DNA of 64,000 bases from positions 62,001 to 126,000 of the forward strand of contig NZ_BOPB01000013.1 of assembly GCF_016863535.1 (NCBI RefSeq), read 5' to 3'. Below are positions 28,484 to 37,046 of this stretch, piece by piece. The notes under the pieces were generated by a model. The model was given only the letters and a program-made list of their open reading frames with translations. It did no database searches and was not told where the DNA came from. The first letter of the stretch is position 1. Each line of letters starts with the position of its first letter. This stretch comes from Micromonospora lutea. Lineage in GTDB: Bacteria > Actinomycetota > Actinomycetes > Mycobacteriales > Micromonosporaceae. The position numbers were made by a program, and so were the translations under genes.

Positions 28484-31237
28484 ATGCGTAGTGGTGAGCA
28501 GATCCGGGCGGCACTGATCAAGTTCGTCGCGCGTTGGCAGACCTACGCCGGCAGTGAACGCTCTGAAGCACAGACCTTCCTCAACGAACTGTTCGACTGT
28601 TACGGACGCAACCGCAAGGACGCGGGTGCGCTCTTCGAGGACGCTCACTCGTCGACCGGCATCATGGATCTGCACTTGCCGGGCCTGCTCATCGTCGAGA
28701 TGAAGGCACCGAAGGAAACCGCGCGGCTCGCCCAGCATCGCAAGCAGGCGCTGGACTACTGGCACAACTCGGCCGACGTGACCACCAGCCGGCCGGCACC
28801 CCAGTTCGTGGTGCTCTGCTCCTTCCAGCGCTTCGAGATCTGGGAGCCTGGTAAATACCCGAACGCCCCGCTACTGGAGTTCGATCTCGGCGAGCTACCT
28901 GACCGATACGAGTCGCTGATGGTGCTCGCCGGGGACGAGCCGCTGTTCCATCACAGCAGCCGCGAGCTGACGAAGGCCGCCGCCATCTCGGTGGCGAACG
29001 TCTACCAGGGGCTGCTCAGCCGGCAGGCGGCACCGCCCGAGTCGATCCAGCGGTTCATTCTCCAGATGGTCTGGCTGTTCTTCGCCGAGGACTACGACAT
29101 GATCGAGGGGCGGCCGACCGAAAGAACGTTGGAGTTCCTCGTCAAGTCCGGCGACTACTGGTCGTCCTACCTCATGCTCGGCGGCCTCTTCACCTCACTC
29201 AACGATCCCGACGACTACGGTCGCCAGGGCGTCCTCAAGGGCACGCAATTCGTCAACGGGGATCTTTTCGACAAGCCCGCGCTGGTGCACCTCACCAAGG
29301 ACGAGGCGACCGAGTTGCTGCGGATTGCCGAGTACAACTGGCGGCAGGTGGACCCGACGATCTTCGGATCGCTCATCGAGGGTTTTCTCAGCACGGACCG
29401 CAGTGCGCTCGGTGCCCACTACACCCACGAGATCGACATTCTGAAAATCGTCCGGCCGACCATCGTCAAGCCGTGGCGGGCGCGGATCGACGCCGTGACC
29501 ACCCCGGACGAGGGCGTCGCGCTGTTGGAGGAGTTGTGCCGCTTCCGGGTGCTCGACCCGGCCTGCGGCTGCGGCAACTTCCTCTATGTCGCCTACCGGG
29601 AGCTGCGCCACCTGGAGCACACCCTCAAGGAGCGGATCGCAGCCCTGGCGAAGTCGTCGGGCCTGCCCGTGCCGACCGGGCTGCCCTTCTTCCCGCTGCA
29701 CAACATGCAGGGCATCGACGTGGTGCCGATGGCGACCGCCGTCGCTCGGGTCACCCTCTGGATGGGGCACCGGCAGATGATCGAGCAGTACGGCGCGGCC
29801 GAACCGCCGCTGCCCTTGGTCAGCCTGGGCTCGATCCGGACCGCCGACGCCCTGCGCGTGCCCTGGCCGGAGACCGACTGCATCGTCGGCAACCCGCCCT
29901 TCCTCGGCTCGCAGCAGATGCGTGACGCGCATGGTGACGACTATCTCAAGTGGCTGAGCAACACCTTCCAGGTCGGCATCAAAGACTTCTGCGTCTACTG
30001 GTTTCGCCGCGCCCACCAGCACCTCAAGCCTGGCCAGCGCGCCGGTCTGGTCGGCACCAACTCGATCGCCCAGAACCGCGCCCGCTCGGCCAGCCTGGAG
30101 TACATCACCAGCAACAACGGTGTAATCACCGACGCCGTCTCCAGCCAGGTCTGGCCAGGCGAGGCCAAGGTCCACGTCAGCCTGGTCAACTGGATCAAGT
30201 CACCGGCCGAACCGCCCACCGAGTGCATCCTCGACAATAATCCAGTCACCGGAATCACGTCGGATCTTCGCACCCCTCAAACTTCAACAAGTGAGGCGCA
30301 GCCGCTCGTCGGAAACAAGGCAAGGTGTTTTCAGGGACCGATTCCAGTGGGGGATGGTTTCGTCTTGACCGAGACGATAGCCAGGGAAATCCTCAACAAC
30401 CACGAGGTCGACTACCAAAAAGTGATTCGCCCTTACCTAACGAGCGAAGATATCACCGAAGATCCTCGACAGAGGGGCAGGCGGTGGATTATCGACTTTG
30501 CGCAGATGCCGCTCGAAGTAGCCGAACGTTACCCACGCGCCTTGAAGATTGTACGCGAACGAGTTAAGCCGTTCAGGGAGCGCAACAACCGAGCGCTCTA
30601 CCGGCAAAGATGGTGGCAATTTGGCGAGGCTAGACCAGGACTCCGGACTGCCCTTATAGGCAAGTCTCGATATATAGCCTGCGGTCGCCACGGTAAAAGG
30701 ATCATGCTTTGCTGGTGTGATTCATGGACGTGTGCTAGTGACGCGACCATAATCTTCGCGTACGACGACGACTATTCCATGGGAATCCTGGATTCAGCGA
30801 CACACAAGAACTGGGCGGCTACACGACTTTCGACAATTAAGGGCGACCCACGTTACACCAACTCAACAGTGTTTTCCTCTTTCCCTTGGCCTTATCCAGT
30901 AAAGGATCAGAAGCGGGAGCGGGTGGCCGAGGCGAGCCGGCGGGTGATCGCGCGGCGGCAGGAGATCTGCGCCGCCGAGCAGTTCGGGCTGACCCGGCTC
31001 TACAACCTGGTGGACGAGGGAGCCTACGCGGATCTGAAGGATCTCCACCGGGAGTTGGACGAGGCGGTGGCGGCCTGCTACGGCTGGCCCAGGTCGATCG
31101 CTCAGGACAAAAACGAGATCACCGGGCGGCTACTCACCCTGAACGCGGAGATCGCTGCCGGGCAGCGCCCCTACGACCCGTTCGGCGGGCGGGACGGCAG
31201 GGCGGTTGCCCAGCAGCTTGGTCTACCGGTCGCTTGA
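28484..31237 (+). CDS. MmeI-like single-chain restriction-modification enzyme (Type IIL/IIG)
   Basis: 917-residue protein that combines DNA cleavage and adenine methylation, matching the MmeI family in length and layout. N-terminal PD-(D/E)xK nuclease: Asp62 in IMDLHLPG and Glu72-Met-Lys74 in VEMKAPKE, so catalytic residues are present. A helical spacer follows, then the methyltransferase with SAM motif DPACGCGNFLY (Asp358) and catalytic NPPF (470-473). The target-recognition region spans about residues 580-805 and is clearly lower in GC (30,220-30,900) than the rest. The C-terminal helical part resumes high GC. ATG at 28484 chosen; a TTG at 28478 is also open. Its recognition sequence cannot be inferred. 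Confidence 0.9.
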   Translation: MRSGEQIRAALIKFVARWQTYAGSERSEAQTFLNELFDCYGRNRKDAGALFEDAHSSTGIMDLHLPGLLIVEMKAPKETARLAQHRKQALDYWHNSADVTTSRPAPQFVVLCSFQRFEIWEPGKYPNAPLLEFDLGELPDRYESLMVLAGDEPLFHHSSRELTKAAAISVANVYQGLLSRQAAPPESIQRFILQMVWLFFAEDYDMIEGRPTERTLEFLVKSGDYWSSYLMLGGLFTSLNDPDDYGRQGVLKGTQFVNGDLFDKPALVHLTKDEATELLRIAEYNWRQVDPTIFGSLIEGFLSTDRSALGAHYTHEIDILKIVRPTIVKPWRARIDAVTTPDEGVALLEELCRFRVLDPACGCGNFLYVAYRELRHLEHTLKERIAALAKSSGLPVPTGLPFFPLHNMQGIDVVPMATAVARVTLWMGHRQMIEQYGAAEPPLPLVSLGSIRTADALRVPWPETDCIVGNPPFLGSQQMRDAHGDDYLKWLSNTFQVGIKDFCVYWFRRAHQHLKPGQRAGLVGTNSIAQNRARSASLEYITSNNGVITDAVSSQVWPGEAKVHVSLVNWIKSPAEPPTECILDNNPVTGITSDLRTPQTSTSEAQPLVGNKARCFQGPIPVGDGFVLTETIAREILNNHEVDYQKVIRPYLTSEDITEDPRQRGRRWIIDFAQMPLEVAERYPRALKIVRERVKPFRERNNRALYRQRWWQFGEARPGLRTALIGKSRYIACGRHGKRIMLCWCDSWTCASDATIIFAYDDDYSMGILDSATHKNWAATRLSTIKGDPRYTNSTVFSSFPWPYPVKDQKRERVAEASRRVIARRQEICAAEQFGLTRLYNLVDEGAYADLKDLHRELDEAVAACYGWPRSIAQDKNEITGRLLTLNAEIAAGQRPYDPFGGRDGRAVAQQLGLPVA

Positions 31238-31244
31238 TCACACG

Positions 31245-31275
31245 CGGTTCCGGTGCCGACCTGGCACCGGAACCG
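31245..31275. terminator. Bidirectional terminator hairpin
   Basis: Perfect 13-bp stem CGGTTCCGGTGCC (31245-31257) and GGCACCGGAACCG (31263-31275) with a 5-nt loop, followed by TCTCTCTG. It lies between the convergent MmeI-like and DUF397 genes. Confidence 0.75.
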
Positions 31276-31300
31276 TCTCTCTGCTCTGCGGGTGTGCGGG

Positions 31301-31489
31301 TCAGTGGTGCTTGGTGTGGGAGACGAAGCGACGCCAGGCGGTCGGGGTGAAGGCGAGCACCGGGCCGCTGGCGTCCTTGCTGTCGCGTACGCCGACCACG
31401 CCGGGCAGGTTGTCGGCCACCTCGACGCACTCGCCGCCCGCGCTGCGGGTGGACTTGCGCCAGGTCGCACCGGTCAGATCGTGGACCAC
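31301..31489 (-). CDS. DUF397 protein
   Basis: 62-residue DUF397 protein with the family pattern TGATWRKSTRSAGGECVEVADNLPGVVGVRDSKD (cited as TWRKSTRS, CVEV, GVRDSKD) and the C-terminal FTPTAWRRFV. DUF397 proteins pair with XRE-DUF5753 regulators in actinobacteria and may act as their partner or antagonist. GTG at 31489 lies inside the end of the upstream regulator gene (stop at 31474), a 16-bp overlap that implies coupling. Confidence 0.85.
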   Translation of the reverse strand: MVHDLTGATWRKSTRSAGGECVEVADNLPGVVGVRDSKDASGPVLAFTPTAWRRFVSHTKHH

Positions 31490-32301
31490 GACTCCATCAC
31501 TTCCTTCATGAGCAGCTCGGACTGTCCCTTGGGGAGGGCGACGCTGCGGATTCCCTCCCACCTGGCGTGCAGGGTAGCGAGTTCCTCAGTTCTGTCGATG
31601 GTCGCGCCGCCGACGTGGTTCTCCAAGTGGCCAAGCCAGTCGCCGTCGGCTCCCCTGGCCAGGCTGAACGGGCCGGCGTGCCCGACGTGCACGCTCACCT
31701 CGGCGGGGATGACGAGGATCAGCACGCCGCCGCGCTTCACGCAGTCGAGCAGGTGGACGATCTGCTGGGTCATGATGCCCCGGAAGCTCTCGTCGACCCG
31801 CCGCAGCGTCGCCTCCTCGATCACCGCGATCAGGATCGGCGGGTCCGGCCGGGTGAGAATCGCCTGCCGGTCCATCCGTATCGCCACCCGCCGCTCCACC
31901 TCCTCGTCGCTGAGCATGTCGTCGGCGCGGATCACCGCGCGGGCGTAGTGCTCGGTCTGGAGCAACCCGGGGATCAACGTGGGGTGATAGCAGCGCAACT
32001 GCACGGCACTGCGCTCGGCGTCCAGCCAGGGCCTCAGCCAACCAGGTTGGCCGTGCAGTTCGGCGATGCGGAGCAGCCCCAGCAGCAGGCCGTCGCTGTT
32101 CAGGACCTCGTCGGCCCGCTTGAGGAAGAGCCGGTCGAACGGACGCTGACCCAACTCGATCGCGGAGATCTGCGAGCCGGAGAAGTGCACCTGCTTGCCG
32201 AAATCCTCCTGGCTCAGGTTGGCGGCCAGCCGTAGCCGACGCAACTGTGCCCGGATCAGTTCAGCGGTTGGCTCGGATTCCACAGTGCCTCCACGATCCA
32301 T
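31474..32301 (-). CDS. XRE-family regulator with DUF5753 domain
   Basis: 275-residue regulator. N-terminal helix-turn-helix: LRLAANLSQEDFGKQVHFSGSQISAIELGQRPF (helices around residues 22-55). The C-terminal DUF5753 part shows PTLIPGLLQTEHYARAVI and the usual R-x-RMDRQAIL segment. ATG at 32301 is used; GTG at 32283 (VESEPTAEL) is preceded by GGAGG and could be the real start. It forms a coupled pair with the DUF397 gene and is divergent from the gene at 32504. Confidence 0.88.
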   Translation of the reverse strand: MDRGGTVESEPTAELIRAQLRRLRLAANLSQEDFGKQVHFSGSQISAIELGQRPFDRLFLKRADEVLNSDGLLLGLLRIAELHGQPGWLRPWLDAERSAVQLRCYHPTLIPGLLQTEHYARAVIRADDMLSDEEVERRVAIRMDRQAILTRPDPPILIAVIEEATLRRVDESFRGIMTQQIVHLLDCVKRGGVLILVIPAEVSVHVGHAGPFSLARGADGDWLGHLENHVGGATIDRTEELATLHARWEGIRSVALPKGQSELLMKEVMESWSTI

Positions 32302-32503
32302 TGACTGCTCGGGTGGGCTTCCCGGCCGGCCTGCGACCCCGCCACGGCCAGCGCCGACCCCTTCCGACAGTAGTCACGCGGTCACCACACTGTCACCTGG
32401 CGGTCCTGCTCCCATCCATCGGGGACGGGGTGGGGCTGCGCCGGGGCCGCCCCGCTTCCCCCGTGCCGGGGCGGCCCCTTCCCTCTCGCCGCCGGAGGTG
32501 AAG

Positions 32504-32956
32504 ATGCCTGAACCGAACGAGCCGCGCCCGGACGTCGTCGGTGCTCCGACCGACCCGGAGCAGCCCCAGCGACCGGCCGTACCATCGCTTGGTCGCCTTG
32601 CCGGGATGCCCGTGCCGCGTCGCGGCCCAGCGGCCGCGTGGCCCCGGCGGCATCCGGTGAACAGCCCGAAGCATCTGCCGTTGCGCCCGCTCTGGTTGTG
32701 CCGCGCCTGCGGGCTGTCCTGGCCGTGCGCCGAGGCCCGTCTGCTGCTCCGCGTCGAGTACGACGACCGCTGGCTCGACCTGTCGATCTACCTGTCCGGG
32801 CTCTACTACGAGGCGACCCACGACCTGTTCCGGCTCGACCCGGAGGGCGGCCCGACGCCGCGTGAGCTGTTCCAGCGGTTCGTGGCGTGGGCCCCGTACC
32901 GTCGCCCGGCTGCCGCCCTGCCGTCGGCCTGCACCGGCCGCTGCCGCACCACCTGA
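32504..32956 (+). CDS. Conserved hypothetical protein next to the XRE/DUF397 pair
   Basis: 150-residue protein with a Pro/Arg-rich first 60 residues and a conserved-looking second half: LWLCRACGLSWPCAEARLLL (two close cysteines, C-x2-C then WPC), then LYYEATHDLFRLDP and TPRELFQRFVAWAPYRR. The CRxCG...WPC arrangement could bind a metal. Excellent ribosome binding site GGAGGTGAAG before ATG 32504. Divergent from the XRE gene and probably under its control. Function unknown. Confidence 0.7.
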   Translation: MPEPNEPRPDVVGAPTDPEQPQRPAVPSLGRLAGMPVPRRGPAAAWPRRHPVNSPKHLPLRPLWLCRACGLSWPCAEARLLLRVEYDDRWLDLSIYLSGLYYEATHDLFRLDPEGGPTPRELFQRFVAWAPYRRPAAALPSACTGRCRTT

Positions 32957-32971
32957 CCCGGACCAACCCGG

Positions 32972-33108
32972 GGCCGGTCCAGGTCCAGGCCGGTCCGGGG
33001 TCAGGGCTGGTCCGGGGTCAGGGGCCGTTCCGGGGCCAGGGCTGGTCCGGGTCAGGGCTGGTCTAGGTCAGGACCGTTCCGGGTCAGGACCGTTCCGGGT
33101 CAGGACGG
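32972..33108. repeat. Degenerate tandem repeat, 16-18 bp unit
   Basis: About seven to eight copies of GGTCCGGGGTCAGGGCT-like units (variants GTTCCGGGTCAGGACC, GGTCCGGGTCAGGGCT), head to tail, filling the gap between convergent genes ending at 32956 and 33120. The last two copies near 33,074-33,105 are identical over 16 bp. Non-coding as far as I can tell. Confidence 0.85.
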
Positions 33109-33119
33109 TGGCAGAGAGG

Positions 33120-34367
33120 TCAGGAAGCGGTGGTGTCCTCGCCGGAGACGAAGGCAACCGATCGGCGGCGTCGGGCGAGCAGCAGCACGATGCCCGCGGC
33201 GACCATGGCGATACCGGCTCCGGCGATCAGCCCGGCCTGCGGCCCCGTGACCGGCAGACCATCCCCGCCACCGTCCCCGCCGTTCCCGCCGTCGCCGTCC
33301 CCGGCGGTGGCGGCGACCACGACGGCGTACCCGTCCTTGTTGTCGGTGGCGTCGACGTCGGCCGCCGGTACGGCGACGGCGTTCGCGGGCAGATCCGTCC
33401 GCTTCGGGGCCGAGCGGGCGCTGATGCCGTCGGTCAGGCCCTCGACCTGCACGCTTCCGCCCGCCAGCGTGACCGGTGCCTTGATGTCGGCTGGCACCGT
33501 CACCAGGTTGTACAGCTCGACAGCGGAGTGGACGTGATCCTTCGGGTCGGTCTCGTCTGTCGGTACGAGCGCGAGCGAATCGTAGGTGCAGACTGCGGAC
33601 CGCCCATCGTCGTCGATCACACACTCCTGCGGCGGTCGGGTGAAGGTCACCTTCTCCGGCAGGCGCAGCGTCACCCGGACGCCGCTGACCGCCTTCTCGC
33701 CCTGGTTGACGATGCGGTACCGCACCGCGCCCGTTTCGCCCGGATTCAACGTTCCGGTGTTTTCGAGCCGGCCACCGGCACCGACGCGCACCGACTGCGT
33801 GACGTCCGGCGCCACCACCGACAGATCGGCTTCGCGCGCGTCGACCAAGGCGAGCGTGAACTCCCTCCGGTCGGTGGTCCGGTTCGTGTACTCGTCCCAC
33901 ATCATGGTGACCTGGACGTAGAACCTGCCTTCGAATGGCTCCGACTTCTCCGAGACATAAATGTCGATGGGGATGTCCGCGGTGCCGCCGGGCGCCGGCA
34001 GTAGGTCACGGCCAATGCTCTGGTTGATGGAGCAGTACCACCCGTCGACATCGCCGTCGCACTCGCCAGAGCTGGCGGTTTGGGTCGCCCACTGGAGGTA
34101 GGCATTGTCGATCCAGTAGTCAGGTTCGAGAATCGGCCGAACGCGGAACTCGATAGCGATCGGGGTTTCGTCGGTCAGGTTGGTGATCCTCAGGTAGGCC
34201 CTTTTCATGCTGACCCCCGATGTGACCGTCATGCCGGTCACATCGAAGGTGAACTTCGGCTCCCCGGGCTCCACTGCGCGGGTGGGAGCTGCGGGGACCG
34301 CGATTCCGGCAAGCAGAAGCAGCGCGGCAGCGGCTGTCCGGGACAGCCATCGACGGCGAACGGCCAC
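33120..34367 (-). CDS. LPVTG cell-wall-anchored secreted protein
   Basis: 415-residue exported protein. Signal peptide MAVRRRWLSRTAAAALLLLAGIAVPAAP..., cleavage near residue 31. The mature part looks like two beta-sandwich (Ig-like/DUF11-like) modules: about 35-175, then 190-300 with GAVRYRIVNQGEKAVSGVRVTL. A Gly/Asp linker (GDGDGGNGGDGGG) leads to the sorting signal: LPVTG, hydrophobic span AGLIAGAGIAMVAAGIVLLLA, and RRRR. It should be attached to peptidoglycan by a sortase. No sortase gene is adjacent in the window. ATG 34367. Confidence 0.9.
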   Translation of the reverse strand: MAVRRRWLSRTAAAALLLLAGIAVPAAPTRAVEPGEPKFTFDVTGMTVTSGVSMKRAYLRITNLTDETPIAIEFRVRPILEPDYWIDNAYLQWATQTASSGECDGDVDGWYCSINQSIGRDLLPAPGGTADIPIDIYVSEKSEPFEGRFYVQVTMMWDEYTNRTTDRREFTLALVDAREADLSVVAPDVTQSVRVGAGGRLENTGTLNPGETGAVRYRIVNQGEKAVSGVRVTLRLPEKVTFTRPPQECVIDDDGRSAVCTYDSLALVPTDETDPKDHVHSAVELYNLVTVPADIKAPVTLAGGSVQVEGLTDGISARSAPKRTDLPANAVAVPAADVDATDNKDGYAVVVAATAGDGDGGNGGDGGGDGLPVTGPQAGLIAGAGIAMVAAGIVLLLARRRRSVAFVSGEDTTAS

Positions 34368-34442
34368 GGTGGGATCCTTCAGGTAAGCAGAGAGTGTGGT
34401 TCAGGACACTATTCGCCACGGGGTCGTCACGCTATACCCCGG

Positions 34443-35123
34443 TCAGCCGGAACGTGCCACCCGGAAGCCCACGTCGTCGACGGTGAAGGTCGGGTGGCTG
34501 CGGCGGCGTACCGAGGCGCGGCAACTCCAGTGCTCGTCGAACCATCCGCCGCCCCGGAGCACCCGGTAGCTGCCGTAGACCTCCGCGTCGTAGATGTCCC
34601 AGCACCAGTCCCACACGTTGCCCAACATGTCGTACAGGCCCCAGGGGTTGGGCTGCCGGCCGCCGACCTCGTGGACGTGTCCGTCGGAGTTGTCGCGGTA
34701 CCAGGCGATCTCGTCGAGCGGCCCGTAGCGGGGGCCGGTCGTGCCGGCGCGGCAGGCGTACTCCCATTCGGCCTCGGTGGGCAGCCGGTAACCGTCGGCG
34801 GAGATGTCCCACTCGACGTGCTCGCCGTCGATCCGGTACGCCGGCCGCAGCCCCTCCCGCTCCGAGCGGGCGTTGCAGAACCGGATCGCGTCCCACCAGG
34901 AGACGCTCTCGACCGGCAGATCCGCGCCGGTGGAGGTGCTGGGACGCTCGCCGGTGACCTGCGCGTACTCGGTCTGGGTGACCGGGAAGGCGGCGAGTTG
35001 GTACGCCTCGACCTCGACCGACCACCGGCGTTCGGTCCGGCGGTCGGAGAGTTGCACCCGCCCGGCGGGGATGGACACCATCACCCGTGCAGTGTCGATG
35101 ACGTCCGCCACGTTCGGCCGCAC
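34443..35123 (-). CDS. SUMF1/FGE-fold protein lacking the paired catalytic cysteines
   Basis: 226-residue formylglycine-generating-enzyme-like domain: VSIPAGRVQLSDR start, LPVESVSWWDAIRFCNA, DGYRLPTEAEWEYACRAGTT, NPWGLYDMLGNVWDWCWD and terminal YRVLRGGGWFDEHWSCRASVRRRSHP. True FGEs have two cysteines in the C-terminal GGS-x-x-C-x4-C segment; here the first is missing (WFDEHWSC). It may therefore be a ligand-binding or different oxidase member (EgtB/PvdO-like fold) rather than a sulfatase activator; no sulfatase gene is nearby. GTG start at 35123. Confidence 0.8.
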   Translation of the reverse strand: MRPNVADVIDTARVMVSIPAGRVQLSDRRTERRWSVEVEAYQLAAFPVTQTEYAQVTGERPSTSTGADLPVESVSWWDAIRFCNARSEREGLRPAYRIDGEHVEWDISADGYRLPTEAEWEYACRAGTTGPRYGPLDEIAWYRDNSDGHVHEVGGRQPNPWGLYDMLGNVWDWCWDIYDAEVYGSYRVLRGGGWFDEHWSCRASVRRRSHPTFTVDDVGFRVARSG

Positions 35124-35218
35124 GGGGCACCGCCGGAGGGGTGACCGGTGGAAAACTTCCGGCGGTAGGCAGGGGTTCCCTTCCTATTCGCCCTACTCGC
35201 AGGTCGGAGGAGTGAGCA

Positions 35219-36004
35219 GTGCGCTGGCGCAGTTACGTCGCGGTCGGGGACAGCTTCACCGAAGGGCTGGACGACGCCTACCCGGACGGCAGTTTCCGGG
35301 GTTGGGCGGATCTGGTGGCCACCCGGCTGGCCGCCGAGGCCGGGCCCGACTTCGCGTACGCCAATCTGGCCATCCGGGGGCGGACCTTCCCGAGCGTGGT
35401 GGCCGAGCAGGCCCCGGCGGCGCTGGCGATGAAGCCCGACCTGATCAGCTTCGCGGCGGGTGGAAACGACGTGCTGCGCCGCAGCTTCGATCCGGACACC
35501 CTGGTCAGCCGCTTCGACGAGGTGGTCGGCCGGATGCGCGCCACCGGTGCCGACGTGCTGCTGTTCCGGTTCGCCGACGTGATGGCGCGGCTGCCCGGCC
35601 AACGGCTGATCGCGCCCCGGGTCGCCCTGCTCAATAAGGCTGTCGGGGAGACCGCCGAGCGGCACGGGGCCATCCTGGTCGACCTGTACGCCGACGACAC
35701 GTACCTGAATCCGCTGCTCTGGAGCACCGACCGGCTGCACCTCTCCCCGGCCGGGCACCGCCGCGTCGCCGGCCAGGTGTTGAGCGCCCTCGGTGTCGGC
35801 TGCGACGAGGAGTGGCTGCTGGTTCCGCCGCACCCGGAGCCCACCCCCTGGCTCTCCGCCCGCACCGCCGACCTCCGCTGGGCCGGCCAACACCTGGCTC
35901 CCTGGATCACTCGCCGCCTGACTGGCCGCTCCTCCGGCGACACCCGCACCGCCAAACGCCCCACCCTCACCCCCCTCACCCACCCTTCTTCCGGTCGATC
36001 ATGA
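35219..36004 (+). CDS. SGNH/GDSL hydrolase
   Basis: 261-residue cytoplasmic-looking esterase/lipase fold. Block I GDS(F)TEG with nucleophile Ser12, an AIRGRT-like block II, block III GGND in FAAGGNDVLRR, and block V DRLHLSPAGH with the Asp-His pair. The GTG start at 35219 is preceded by GGAGG. The C-terminal about 30 residues (Thr/Pro/Ser-rich) look like low-complexity read-out of the C-tract, and the TGA stop lies inside hairpin element 1. Substrate unknown. Confidence 0.88.
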   Translation: MRWRSYVAVGDSFTEGLDDAYPDGSFRGWADLVATRLAAEAGPDFAYANLAIRGRTFPSVVAEQAPAALAMKPDLISFAAGGNDVLRRSFDPDTLVSRFDEVVGRMRATGADVLLFRFADVMARLPGQRLIAPRVALLNKAVGETAERHGAILVDLYADDTYLNPLLWSTDRLHLSPAGHRRVAGQVLSALGVGCDEEWLLVPPHPEPTPWLSARTADLRWAGQHLAPWITRRLTGRSSGDTRTAKRPTLTPLTHPSSGRS

Positions 36005-36050
36005 GGTTATTGCCCGATTTAGGCTCGACCGGGGCAATAACCTCATGATC
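35997..36050. repeat. ATGAGGTT hairpin element, copy 1
   Basis: Perfect 19-bp arms: GATCATGAGGTTATTGCCC (35997-36015) and GGGCAATAACCTCATGATC (36032-36050). It is flanked by a C-rich tract on the left and GGTGGGTGGGGG on the right. It contains the stop codon of the SGNH hydrolase and probably terminates it. Related copies at 36992 and 41189. Confidence 0.92.
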
Positions 36051-36090
36051 AACGGACAGGTGGGTGGGGGTGCGGCGTAGTTTGGTGACC

Positions 36091-36981
36091 ATGTCTGTGC
36101 CGAACGATCCCGATCCCCGACTTCAGTCGTACGCGGACCCGCAGCGACTGGTCACCACCGACTGGCTGGCTGAGCATCTGGGCGACGACGGTCTGGTGGT
36201 CGTCGAGTCCGACGAGGACGTACTGCTCTATGACAGTGGTCACATCCCGGGTGCCGTCAAGATTGACTGGCATCTGGAGCTGAACGACCAGGTGACCCGG
36301 GACTACCTGGACGCCGAACGGTTCGCCGAACTCTGTGCCGCCAAGGGCATCGGCCGTGACGACACGGTCGTCTTCTACGGCGACAACTTCAACTGGTGGG
36401 CCGCGTACGCCCTCTGGGTCTTCACCCTCTTCGGCCACCCGGACGTGCGGCTGCTCGACGGCGGCCGGCAGAAGTGGATCGCCGAGGGGCGTGAGCTGAC
36501 CCGCGACAAGCCGAACCGGCCTCGGGCGGACTATCCGGTGCCGCAGCGCGACGACGCGCCGGTGCGGGCGTTCCGTGAGGAGGTCGCGGCGCACATCGCC
36601 GCCGACCGGCCGCTGGTGGACGTGCGGTCGCCGGGCGAGTACACCGGCGAGATGCTGCACATGCCGGACTATCCGCAGGAGGGCGCGCTGCGCGGCGGGC
36701 ACATTCCGGGTGCGGTGAACAAGCCGTGGAAGTCCGCCGCCAACGACGACGGCACCTTCAAGTCGGCCGACGAGTTGCGGGCCATCTACGCCGACCAGCT
36801 CGGGCTGAGCCCTGACGACGACGTGATCGCCTACTGCCGGATCGGCGAACGCTCCAGCCACACCTGGTTCGTGCTGCGCCACCTGCTCGGCTACCCGAAG
36901 GTGCGCAACTACGACGGCTCGTGGACCGAGTGGGGCAACCTGGTCCGGGCCCCCGTCGTGCAGGGCCCCGACCCGCGCTGA
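36091..36981 (+). CDS. Tandem-rhodanese sulfurtransferase (SseA/CysA type)
   Basis: 296-residue thiosulfate/3-mercaptopyruvate sulfurtransferase with two rhodanese domains. The N-terminal inactive domain contains [14 protein letters not shown] and [10 protein letters not shown]. The C-terminal domain has [18 protein letters not shown] and the active loop [12 protein letters not shown] with Cys249. It probably detoxifies cyanide or donates sulfane sulfur, possibly to SufE. ATG at 36091 chosen. It is followed by hairpin element 2, shared with the convergent TetR gene. Confidence 0.93.
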   Translation: MSVPNDPDPRLQSYADPQRLVTTDWLAEHLGDDGLVVVESDEDVLLYDSGHIPGAVKIDWHLELNDQVTRDYLDAERFAELCAAKGIGRDDTVVFYGDNFNWWAAYALWVFTLFGHPDVRLLDGGRQKWIAEGRELTRDKPNRPRADYPVPQRDDAPVRAFREEVAAHIAADRPLVDVRSPGEYTGEMLHMPDYPQEGALRGGHIPGAVNKPWKSAANDDGTFKSADELRAIYADQLGLSPDDDVIAYCRIGERSSHTWFVLRHLLGYPKVRNYDGSWTEWGNLVRAPVVQGPDPR

Positions 36982-36991
36982 CCTCCTGGTC

Positions 36992-37046
36992 GATCATGAG
37001 GTTAGTGGCAGGTTCGATCTCTGTTCCGGCCGCTAACCTCATGATC
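36992..37046. repeat. ATGAGGTT hairpin element, copy 2
   Basis: Arms GATCATGAGGTTAGTGGC (36992-37009) and GCCGCTAACCTCATGATC (37029-37046), one mismatch, 19-nt loop. It lies between the convergent rhodanese and TetR genes. The TetR stop (37002-37004, read on the minus strand) and its last 15 or so codons lie inside the element, so the hairpin encodes protein. Confidence 0.9.

Noticed and set aside
32972..33108. Possible CRISPR array
   Set aside because: Units are contiguous with no unique spacers and no cas genes are present; a degenerate tandem repeat explains it.
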